Shown here piece by piece: positions 10,013 through 21,300 of a stretch of 28,920 bases of DNA. Positions within the stretch are counted from its first letter, which is position 1. Each line of letters opens with the position of its first letter. A program made the translations under genes and the position numbers. A model generated the notes under the pieces. The model saw only the letters and a list, made by a program, of their open reading frames with translations, had not been told where the DNA came from and made no database searches. The DNA comes from Tubiluchus corallicola (lineage: Eukaryota; Priapulida; Priapulimorpha; Priapulimorphida; Tubiluchidae), in assembly GCA_030141605.1 (NCBI GenBank), contig JAQGDQ010001581.1, forward strand, positions 5,001-33,920, written 5' to 3'.

Positions 10013-10613
10013 GATGTTATAGATCAAGCAAGCCTGCAAGACTGTACAATTTCTCTCAAATGAAAAGTTACAAACAGGCATGCCTAATCCATATTACAGA
10101 TGTTCATTGGTCATATGTTATGTTTAAAAGAACCATACTTGGTTGGTATACAGGGCAATAATTTTATTTAAATCTTAATTGTCTAACTTTGTACATCTTT
10201 TTTGACACAGTATTTGCTAATTTATGCCAAAGCTACTAATATTATTTTTTCATCATTTTGTCTCCATCACCTTTGAATGATCCTTTTTCCTTTTTTACTA
10301 CCCCCCTACAGTATTAACCTGTCCCTCTGTAGACTGTTTTCACTTTTTTCTGCAGTTAATTTGGGTGATTTAGTTGTTTGTAGGTTAATTGAGGAGGTTT
10401 TTAGTTACGTAACTTATTTAGAGCAGGAAATGGATTTCATTTTAACTGTGTTTTCTATACGGGTTCAATTTCGTCATTTTGGTAAATTTGTGTTGCAAAT
10501 GTGAGAAGCAAGTTATGTATGCTGTGAGTAGATGTGTAATCTTTTTCGTTGGACCAATTATCCACATATGCAAAGTAAGAAATTTTGTACAAACTTTTCC
10601 ACCAGGTACAACG
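10013..10613. other. Intergenic, no recognised feature
   Basis: AT-rich sequence. A 75-codon plus-strand frame (10277-10504) has no recognisable family or start context and is treated as chance. Confidence 0.5.
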
Positions 10614-11953
10614 TTTTTCATGTTATACAGTGAATGATTCTGTTTAACAACGAAGTTTTGTAGAAGTTTTGCTGGTTTTCATGTTATACAGTGAATGATT
10701 CTGTTTAGCAACGAAGTTTTGTAGAAGTTTTGCTGTTTTTCATGTTATACAGTGAATGATTCTGTTTAGCAATGAAGTTTTGTAGCAGTTTTGCTGTTTT
10801 TCATGTTATACAGTGAATGATTCTGTTTAACGACGAAGTTTTGTAGAAGTTTTGCTGGTTTTCATGTTATACAGTGAATGATTCTGTTTAACAACCAAGT
10901 TTTGTAGAAGTTTTGCTGGTTTTCATGTTATACAGTGAATGATTCTGTTTAGCAACGAAGTTTTGTAGAAGTTTCGCTGTTTTTCATGTTATACAGTGAA
11001 TGATTCTGTTTAACAACAAAGTTTTGTAGAAGTTTTGCTGTTTTTCATGTTATACAGTGAATGATTCTGTTTAGCAATGAAGTTTTGTAGCAGTTTTGCT
11101 GTTTTTCATGTTATACAGTGAATGATTCTGTTTAACGACGAAGTTTTGTAGAAGTTTTGCTGGTTTTCATGTTATACAGTGAATGATTCTGTTTAACAAC
11201 GAAGTTTTGTAGAAGTTTTGCTGGTTTTCATGCTATACAGTGAATGATTCTGTTTAACAACGAAGTTTTGTAGAAGTTTTGCTGTTTTTCATGTTATACA
11301 GTGAATGATTCTGTTTAGCAATGAAGTTTTGTAGCAGTTTCGCTGGTTTTCATGTTATACAGTGAATGATTCTGTTTAACGACGAAGTTTTGTAGAAGTT
11401 TTGCTGGTTTTCATGTTATACAGTGAATGATTCTATTTAACAACCAAGTTTTGTAAAAGTTTTGCTGGTTTTCATGTTATACAGTGAATGATTCTATTTA
11501 ACAACCAAGTTTTGTAAAAGTTTTGCTGGTTTTCATGTTATACAGTGAATGATTCTGTTTAGCAACGAAATTTTGTAGAAGTTTTGCTGTTTTTCATGTT
11601 ATACTGTGAATGATTCTGTTTAACAACCAAGTTTTGTAGAAGTTTTGCTGGTTTTCATGTTATACAGTGAATGATTCTGTTTAACAACGAAGTTTTGTAG
11701 AAGTTTTGCTGGTTTTCATGTTATACAGTGAATGATTCTGTTTAGCAACGAAGTTTTGTAGAAGTTTTGCTGTTTTTCATGTTATACAGTGAATGATTCT
11801 GTTTAACAACGAAGTTTTGTAGAAGTTTCTCTGTTTTTCATGCTATACAGTGAATGATTCTGTTTAACAACGAAGTTTTGTAGAAGTTTCGCTGTTTTTC
11901 ATGCTATACAGTGAATGATTCTGTTTAACAACGAAGTTTTGTAGAAGTTTTGC
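10614..11953. repeat. 61-bp minisatellite, 22 copies
   Basis: A regular 61-bp array (1340 bp) built on TTTTCATGTTATACAGTG, AATGATTCTGTTTA and GAAGTTTTGTAGAAG. TGTTATACAG and CTGTTTAACA within each unit can pair (one mismatch) around a 9-base loop. Variants such as AGCAATG, ACGACG and ACAACC recur in adjacent sets, which suggests multi-unit duplication. Confidence 0.97.
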
Positions 11954-13391
11954 TAAGTGCTAGACGTGTGTGCATAGACTACTTTGCTCAATTGTTTAAT
12001 TTATGCAACAGAGACTGTTGAAGTGGTTTTAATCTTTCAGTTTGTTTAGTATGTCGAGTATATTCTTTCAGTATGATGAGTATGTTGAGTATATTCTTTC
12101 AGTATGTTGAGTATATACCGAGTCTGCTCAGTATTTTGAATATATTCATTGTTTCGCCATTGTTGTACTTTATTGTTTGAAGGAAATGGAATAAGTTTCC
12201 ATTCTGTGATGCGAGTGATATGTTTTTTACACGTTGCTATGACAACTTGTTCTTCATTTATAAAGCATTACTAAACTACTTGTCTGTATTGTTATGTATT
12301 TTCTTACAGTCCCATCGCTGCCGTGTTTAACTATATCAAGCGTCTCGTACTTTTTGTGATGCTTTCACGAGGAGTTTTCCTCATGCAATTCCTCGTGAGG
12401 AATTATCCCACCAACTAGAAGCTACGCATCCTCCTCATGAGGAAGATTGAGGCATCATAGAAATACCGCACATTCCATTTTCTTGCTGGATTCATCGCAG
12501 GATTCAAATTAAAATTTAACTGCTCAGTTACTTCTTTCTTGCTTGAACAACACATTTCAGCATAAAATTATATAATTTGACCTCTCCTTTAACAAACAGA
12601 GAAGTTTATGTTTTATTAGTACAACAGAGATGGCTATATTTGTAAAAAACAAAAACAATGCACGCATACATTTATATTATATATGTATACTTTCAGATTT
12701 TGATGTCATTAGTAGAACCTTACTAAAAAAACAAACAGGTCTGGCATTACATTTTCTAATATTATTATTTGCATTTTGTGTATGAGAAATACGGCAACTG
12801 TAATTTAATTTAGACATGATTATACAGTATAAAATGTCAAATTACAAATTTAATGTGGTATCAGAGTTTGTGTAACATCCTGTGACAATAAAATACGTTT
12901 GCAAATTATTTTTGCTTTTATAGATAAGTGTCAGGATTATTATTTCAATTTACAGAGCCAACATTGTACAGGACATTATAAAAAAACAGTGTTTCCGCAA
13001 ACAACATTAAGGCCCGGGGAAGTATCCCCACTTCCCCCCCCCCCCCCCGAAATAGGGCCTGTATACAAGAAATAAAATGCAAAACGATAAAATCCATTAT
13101 CTTACGAAAAATCCGAAGACGAAAATTCCGACAGAGTTTAAAAGCATCAGGGTGTGGAAGTATTTTTATATTTAAATTCTACACATATGCTTCTACTGTT
13201 AGCAAAGCTACGTACTAAATTTCGAAACCCGTGCACGCCCAGGTAGTCTTAATCGTCGTGTCCTTAAGATTGTCCTCTTTTTTCAAAAAAGTTACTGTCT
13301 TCGGAGATTTGATCGATTTTCCGACGCATGTGTGTCGTTTCAGTAGGAAAATTCTATGAGTGGCATGACATTAGTAATCCATAGACTACGT
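11954..13391. other. Intergenic between TTC17 and the protease gene
   Basis: Short imperfect repeats of AGTATGTTGAGTATATTC lie at about 12045-12120. A GAGG/CCTC foldback lies at 12365-12442. A C-run at about 13036 is flanked by AGGCCC and GGGCCT. No coding signal is seen. Confidence 0.5.
12365..12442. repeat. Foldback with CCTCRTGAGG palindromes
   Basis: TCACGAGGA (12365-12373) pairs with TCCTCGTGA (12390-12398). The palindromes CCTCGTGAGG-like and CCTCATGAGG (12433-12442) follow, and TGATGC / GCATCA lie on the outside (12357 and 12452). This may be a short decayed foldback element. Confidence 0.45.
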
Positions 13392-13850
13392 CTCTCTCAG
13401 TTACCTTCTCATTTGCAAACTGTCAACTGTCTACGAAGGTCTTTTCTGTTAACCCATCTCTCTTCTTTTTGTCTGTCAGTCAGATCCCTTCCCTTCTTTC
13501 TCTCTCCCTCGCCTCACTTGCCTCCTCTGTTTCCAAATTATTAACCTGTCTACCAAGCTCTTTTTTTGTTCATACTTTCTATCATTTTTGTCCAAAAATC
13601 ACTCTTTCTCCCATCCTGTTTTTCTCTCATTCTCTCCCAGTTCTTTCTCTATTTGCAAACTGTCGACCTGTCTACTATACTCTTTTTCTTTTCACTCTTT
13701 CTCCTGTATTTATCTGCAGATCACTCTCTCCTCCCTCCCCTTTCTCTCATTCTCTCCCTGTCTTTCTCAGTTCATTCTCTAGTAGCAAACTGCCAGACTG
13801 TCTACCAAACTCTTTTTCACTTCTTTCTCTGACACACACTCTAAAAAGTG
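13392..13850. repeat. Degenerate ~120-bp pyrimidine-rich tandem repeat
   Basis: Four spaced copies of a TTGCAAACTGTC..CTGTCTACCAA-like core occur at about 13413, 13531, 13651 and 13786, embedded in CT-rich sequence. Overlapping open frames here are caused by the absence of purines on this strand. Confidence 0.7.
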
Positions 13851-15072
13851 TTCAGTTGTGCGCTCGCTTGAATAAATGTGTCTAAACCTGAACATTTTTA
13901 GTAAAATCTGAATTCATATGAAAGAGCATTCCAGGGCCTGGAACCACTAGACCTAACAGAACGGTTTTGAACTATGCTAAGTTTATAAACAAGTTGGTAC
14001 AATTACAAACACCTTCGTTAGATCTTATCCTATAAGATGAATGACGTAAAGAAAGAAGTTCTTAGATGTATTGCTGTCTCGAAGAGCATAATTATGTAAT
14101 GTTCGGAACACATGTTCGGCTAATATTTTAAAAACCATTCGACAATAGACACAATACACTATGTATATTTGCAAATCTAATTTATTTAACTTGAATATTA
14201 GCTACATGTTATAAAAGCACCTGACCCTCAGAACACAACTGCAACAAAAACCCGAAGTTATAGACAAGGCACATCACCGTCAAGTAAAAATAGAGGATTT
14301 AATACATGCATTGTAAATGTGAGAAATTAAAGAGTTTCTGATTCAATAGTTTGAATTTCAAGTATCTGAGGACACGATATTTTAAAATTTACAGAAATTT
14401 ACAATGTGTCGCTAAAACATTTTTGTAACTGCAATATGCATAACGACACTTATTTATTGGAAGGTGCTGCCCTCTACGAGCAGTGCGGGGAGGAAAGGAC
14501 AGGCGGAGAACAATGATGGTCACGTTTTTATTCACAGCAATGTTTTTTGTCGTTATTGTGTTATAGTTAATAACAGCTTTTAGTTATTACCAAATTTGTA
14601 CCTTGAGAAATTTTAAATCTTGACGAAGAGCCAACGATGTAAGTTACATGAATTTAAATAATTTAATTAAGTTTACGAATTCGATCTCTGAAATTTGAGA
14701 AAGTACTTTTACCAATAAGTTGACCTCTTCGTAATTATTAAGCTTCTGTTTATCATTTTATCTATTTTCTCACTTGTTAATGTTCTCTTTATTAGTCTCT
14801 TTAGAATAAACGACTTTGGAACATGAATGAAATAGTGAAGGCTTTCTGTACATACCAATTTTCGTCTGTATGAACTGCAATTTTGAGCCAATAATAGGTA
14901 ATAAACAGTTCTAAATAAAATACAGAAGATTTATGATAGATTATGATAACACAAAAGAAGCCAATTGAACCCACTTCTACATTTAAACAAGTGAAACCAC
15001 ACAAGTAATATAACCACAAAAACGTAATTACTGTCTTTATAATAATGCAAATTGTAGTGGTGTGATTCTGGA
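13851..15072. other. Intergenic / protease 3' UTR side
   Basis: No convincing gene. TTTATT at 14788-14793 is AATAAA on the minus strand, about 280 bases after the protease stop codon, and could be its poly(A) signal. Short minus-strand frames at 14709-15116 are shadows of, or downstream of, the protease last exon. Confidence 0.45.
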
Positions 15073-15184
15073 TCAAGCTCGAACATCAGGCCACATGACA
15101 TACATGTTGATACCAAGGCAGCCGTTGTTTGATAATCCTCGTCTCATTTTAATGTAGCCGTTGTCTCCCCATCCAGAGCCCCAA
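15073..15184 (-). CDS. Protease exon 9: NSWG and C-terminus
   Basis: The acceptor is gttttcag. It encodes WGSGWGDNGYIKMRRG, then NNGCLGINMYVMWPDVRA and stop TGA (complement of 15073-15075). The catalytic Asn is the last full codon of exon 8. Confidence 0.94.
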
Positions 15185-15269
15185 CTGAAAACAACGACAT
15201 TTTTATTCTGGTGTAGGCCTATCATATGATATCACGCAAATGGCTGCAAAATAGGGCCTAAAGTAAGAA

Positions 15270-15302
<33 letters not shown>

Positions 15303-15329
15303 ATGATGATGTTGTTGTTGTTGTTGTTC

Positions 15330-15383
<54 letters not shown>

Positions 15384-18300
15384 TTGTTGTTGTTGATGAT
15401 GATGATGATGATGATATTGTTGTTGTTCATGATGATGATGATGATGATGTTGTTGTTGTTGTTGTTCATGATGATGATGCTGTTGTTGTTACTGTTTTTG
15501 ATGGCGATGACGATGATGACGATGACGACGAAGATGATGATGATAGTGATGAAGAGGACGACGATGAAGATGATGATGATAATAATAACAATAATATTAA
15601 GCAGAGACTTAAGGTTATTTTAACAAGAGTTTAACAAAAATCATGCTTGTACATGTATAAAACACATAATTACATATCACAAGTTGATATTACATATTAC
15701 ATACATAAAACAAATAATTACATATCACATATTATATATCTACCTGTTTTGCACTATCCAAAATTTCCCGTCTTCAGCCGTCTCTCCTGCTCCAGTAACG
15801 GTAACCGCGTGATTTAAACCCCCAGGCCACGCCTCGTCAAACACACCTGTATAAAAACAACAACTAGCATAGTTAATTTAAATTTTTCAACTTACATATA
15901 CATCTTATATATAAATATATACACGTATATAAACGTTTATGAACATAAATCGACAAAAACACGAGCAATATGCCTACAAGTTTGAAATCTAAATTAGATT
16001 GGCGAACCAAATAACAAATGGCAGTTCTTCAAAATCTCAAACTCTGTTTTAACTTCGTTTTCATTTAAAACGAAAAATACAAATACGACAAAGCAATGGA
16101 TTTTGTAAATACAGTAGTCATTACTTGTCTTTTAAAAAAATTTGTTTACACGTGTATCTGTTGATTATTGTTTACCGCTCCCAGCCTGCAAGCGCCATCT
16201 ATCCACTAAAAATACAAACTCATACAAACTGTACCTACTGTCTATCCTGCAAAAAGATACAAAACATAGAAACAACAGTCGTATTATACGATAAACAATG
16301 TTGAATTTACAACTGTATTGCACGTAACACATGCAACATCGTTTCTTCTATATTACCACAACTGTCTCTCTTTTTGCAGTTTTTTTGCCGTAAACTCACC
16401 ACTTCTGTATGAACGAAAACTGCTGGTCACTTGAATTGCAACAACAACAGGTCCAGTTTGTAAAGCACGTAATATGCACGACTCGTCTCCTGCCAATCCA
16501 CTGTTTGCAAGAAAATTATAGTGAAATATTAATAATTTGAAACCAATTTATACATTGGTTTAGGATTTTATATGCAGTCAAGCATCTTGTGCTTGTGTAC
16601 AGTTTGCAGATTATAAAATTCTCCTGTTTCTCTATAAATATATCAACAATATTAATTCTCCTTTCAAAAACAATAAGCTCCCACTTCTTAAAAACCCCAG
16701 TATGAATAACAGAACACTAAATTTAAGAAACATTAGAACGAACAATCAATATGGAAAGAATTCCATTACTAAGCAAGCAATACAACTTTGGAATTCATTA
16801 CCGACATCACTAAAACACAGCAGCTCTTGATCAATATTCAAGTCTAATTAAAAAAACACATTTAATGACTCGTTTTGAATATCCAACATACGAACACGAT
16901 GATACTTACTCAAACCATAATTTCATTTTTCCTAGACCTTACTAAACTAGTTTATATTTTATTTTTTGAATTTCTAGTTGCACTTATAGTTTAGCTTGCA
17001 CCAGACGCATTTGCCCAGAACAGTGTATGTTTTTTATATGAACTAACTCTGATTGTCTGTCTTTTATTATGATTCTCAATGTTTTAAAATGGCAAATAAA
17101 GATTTTACTACTACTACTTACATGCATATAGGCCAAAATTCATCAATTCTCCACGTTTTCTGTAAATATACTACAAAACCAAGGCAGAGTATGCTGCTTA
17201 TCGTACTGGAGATCAACTGAGCATTCTCCACCAGAAGGCGAATTCGAATCGAACCGAATTTAAGAACTTCGAACTCGAATCAAACCGAATTTCGAGATTT
17301 CGAATCCGAGTCGAATTCGAACTTGAAAACATTTTCGAATAAATTGCGAATCATTAATAAAAATGGCCTTACAATGATCATGTATTAGTCATATTCCATT
17401 TTTTTAATAATAATAATAATAACAACACTAATAATTTGTTTAAGAATTGCCTACAGAAATCTCAGCTAAACTGTTCTGATTGTAAGCTGATTGTAAACTT
17501 TCTAGCGGAAAAATGTTTGTAGTTGAGGCGCTGATTTACTCGAATCTAGAATTTTAGATTCCAATCGAATTCGAACTAAAAAAACTCGTTTGAATCGAAT
17601 TCGAACGACTTACAAAATACGCATATGGAACTTCCTGTCATACAGAATTTTCATGCTATGTGGGCAGTGCTGCATATTTTTAATTTTATGGAACTTTGAT
17701 TGTCAGTTTACGGAAGTCGTCACGCTGGGACTATAATGTAGTGGTACGAACTTTTTCTGTGTGACAATTTAGTGCAACTATAGTAAAACCTATGCCTGAA
17801 TAACAGTATGATATTACGAAAAACATGTTGGGGTTAACACCATCTTTGCACCAAGTACAAGATCACGTGATTAGAGTGATTATAATAAGTGGCACGCTAA
17901 TGCGCTATTTCCCTACTACATATTACCTAAAGTAACTATACGTTTAAATTTCAAATAGAACAACTGTTTTAAAGCATTTTTCTTGTTAGCAAAATTTTAA
18001 AACGGAAAATTAGCACCATTTTATAATTGATTTGCAAACAAAATTTAAGTGAGCAAACGCAGTTCTTTATATTGAGAGACAAACAAACACAGAATTGCTA
18101 AAAAGAAACATTGCCGATCAGAAAATCTGATTCCACATTCAAGTTACCAAAAAAAAATTAAATATCCAAAAAGAATGTTTACCAAAGACTCGATAGGCTC
18201 TTTTTTCGGACCGTACAATACGACACGATACGACACGACAAATTATTTCGAACGATAAAACGAAACTGAACGTATGGTTAGTTTTTGCATAAGGTGTTCC

Positions 18301-21300
18301 AGTGTCTCGTAGAGCAGTCGTATATGTATTATCAGTACTTTAATCTGATACCCCGAAAGGGGTGTATGAAGTTTAATAATAAATTTGTAATTCGCATCGT
18401 ATTGTAACAACGTAGTTTTGTAGGCGGTATCTGGATTAATATATACTGCACAGGTAATTTACGACAAAGTTCCCTTCTTTGTAGTCATAAATTATTAATA
18501 CATGTATGTGATATAGCACAGACACATAAATACATTACGTTTAGATCCATTAGTAGATAATATGTTCATTTATGTGAACTGCGATGTCTGCACGTAACCG
18601 CGAAAACACCAATAAAAATTTGGTTCCTGTTTTCTGTTTCGGCTTATGACGATTCTGGTTTATTTCTGTTGAAATTATTATACACTAGAAGAGCTAGAAA
18701 TGTACCTTCGTAAATAGTATTCGCCATTACAGTATCTGCATGTTCAAATCTATGGCGGTCGACTCACTCGCGGTAATGCAGTAAATGAGCTTTTTATGTA
18801 ATAATTTAAGGTATACGTGTTCACGTAACGATGTAGGTAAATGCTTATTCGTCTGAGTTGTCCACTGTCTATTTGATGCAAGGATAGCACACCCACTCAC
18901 CATGTGAATGTGGAGCCTCACGCATTGCACAACAATAAGCCACCCAATAAATGCTAGGGATATTAAAGGACAAAGACAAGCCATTTGTGAATTGTGTTTT
19001 ATTTGCAATGTCAGCAAGTCGTCAAAAACTTGCTGGGTGCACAAACAGTTTGTATACTTACTTTTTCTTGCATGTAGGGTCGTATCTGCTTGTGTACACC
19101 ACATCCCTACCAGGCGAATATACTGGCTCAACATTCATACATGTCCCGTCCTAAATATTTTTCATTGTTATTATAAACGCTCTCTTAGGTTACATGTTAG
19201 TTAGTAACCAGCTCTGTCGTTGCCTAACTATAGCTAAGCACACGTTTTAACTAAAGTCAGTTATTTTCCTCACCACAGATATACTTTATTCAACATGCAC
19301 GCGATGCAAGTTAGTTGAACAAACTTGAATATGACTTACGATTTGTTACTGCGCGTTCAGACTAGTGAGTTTTCAATCCAGAGTTTTCTCTCTGACAGCA
19401 AACTCGGAAGTGTGAACTGCTTTGTGAGTTACTGTCTCTGACAGCAAACTCGCAAGTGTGGTGAACTGCTTTGTGAGTTACTGTCTCTGACAGCAAACTC
19501 GCAAGTGTGAACTGCTTTGTGAGTTACTGTCTCTGACAGCAAACTCGCAAGTGTGAACTGCTTTGCGAGTTACTGTCTCTGACAGCAAACTCGCAAGTGT
19601 GAACTGCTTTGCGAGTTACTCTCTCTGACAGCAAACTCGCAAGTGTGAACTGCTTTGCGAGTTACTGTCTCTGACAGCAAACTCGCAAGTGTGAACTGCT
19701 TTGCGAGTTACTCTTTCTGACAGCAAACTCGCAAGTGTGAACTGCTTTGCGAGTTACTCTTTCTGACAGCAAACTCGCAAGTGTGAACTGCTTTGCGAGT
19801 TACTCTTTCTGACAGCAAACTCGCAAGTGTGAACTGCTTTGCGAGTTACTTCAACACTTCTCCCATTGAATAGAGAAAAGAGTGCATACTCGCGGTTACT
19901 GTCGGAGAGTAACTAGCAGCAAGTTCTGATCTGCTGTATGACCACGCTTGCGAGTTACTCCAACACTTCTCCAACACCACTTGAATAGAGAAAAGATTGC
20001 CAACACGCTGTTACTGTCGGAGAGTAACTAGCAGCAAGTTCTGATCTGCTGTATGACCACGCTTGCGAGTTACTTGGTACGATACTTGTGGAGTTTACCA
20101 GTTAGCAGTTTTATCGCCAAGATACAACATAAACTTTATGGTTTGCTAAATACAATTTTTTCGTCACATATTTCTGTTTATTACCTGGGTATTTCGAAGT
20201 TTTTTTATAATAAATTTAACTTAGTTACTTAAAAGCAACTAGGGCGAAGGTTTAGTTTTAATATATTTTTAGCATTGTGTTCCAATACCACAATACCTTT
20301 ACATATTTTAATGTAGGTAAAATATTACTCTAATATTACTCTAATGTTACTCTAATATTACTCTAATGTTACTCTAATATTACTCTAATAATACTCTAAT
20401 AATACTCTAATGTTACTCTAATATTTTACCATATGTTACTCTAATTTGCGAAACTTAGCATTAGCCAAGTAGCTACAGTAGCTATAACTTTTTTCACCAA
20501 CTTTCCAAACTTATAGTAGGGGCTATTATATAGCCTTATACTGTTATAATTTTTTACCTTTGCCGTATATGGATAGTCGTTATTCATAGTGATGTTATTG
20601 GCTCCAATATAGAAGTATGCGCAGTGTGGCCATCCACCATTACAGCCTTTATTATAACAACGAAAGCAGTGGAACTTATTTGGATCATATTCATCATATC
20701 GACCGCAATAATAGTGGTTTTCGGTGTTGCAGTCCACTAGATGTTGGTCGCTAAATTCTTGAGCAGACGGAAGATTATGCGCCAAGCAAAAACGTGTATT
20801 GAGAGCTGTGTTCTGAAATTAAAGTGAAGCAAACTTATAACCTCTCATACGAAACCACACATTAAGACTATAAAATACTAAAGTGTCCATCGTCTAGAAG
20901 CGAAAAAGACAGCAAGATTATCATATTGTTAATGGGTGATGAAACCAACAATTTTAGCAGCAGTCACAACTGACCATCACCCATTAACAATATGATAATA
21001 ATAATCTTTTATTAATCTTGCAACAACACACGCACAGTTATAATACAATTAATTTGGAAACAAAAATGTGAAGAAAGGGCAGCGAAAGACCAATTGGTCA
21101 TCTAGTCAGCTGCCCTTTGGTTAGTGATGAATATTTTTATAGGCGCTATGCTACAGTGTATTAGTGTTAGTACTGCCTATAATAAAAATTTAATTGTTAC
21201 GAATGACATTAAATTGATATGCTTATAACGTGTTAGTACAATTCATACACAGTAATAATAAGTGCATAATAAAAAAATCAAACTGAAAATAACTGAAATA

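Larger units (their letters stand above)
16501..19061. other. Protease intron 6, host to insertions
   Basis: The longest protease intron (2.56 kb). It contains a LINE 3' end (16625-17119), a TTCGAA-rich MITE (17214-17615) and a U2-like stretch (18301-18405). The rest is AT-rich without coding signal. Minus-strand frames near 18727-19134 run out of phase over exon 6. Confidence 0.7.

Noticed and set aside
13356-13885. Overlapping plus-strand frames rich in Ser, Leu and Phe
   Set aside because: Caused by CT-rich degenerate repeats that lack stop codons; no family resemblance.
17120-17157. A possible 38-base protease exon on the minus strand (acceptor tttacag, donor gtaagt)
   Set aside because: Good splice signals, but its length breaks the phase between exon 6 (ends phase 2) and exon 7 (starts with one base), which join cleanly without it.
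18727-19204. Frames on both strands over 18.7-19.2 kb
   Set aside because: They overlap protease exon 6 in other phases; only the frame reading DGTCMNVEPVY fits the gene.
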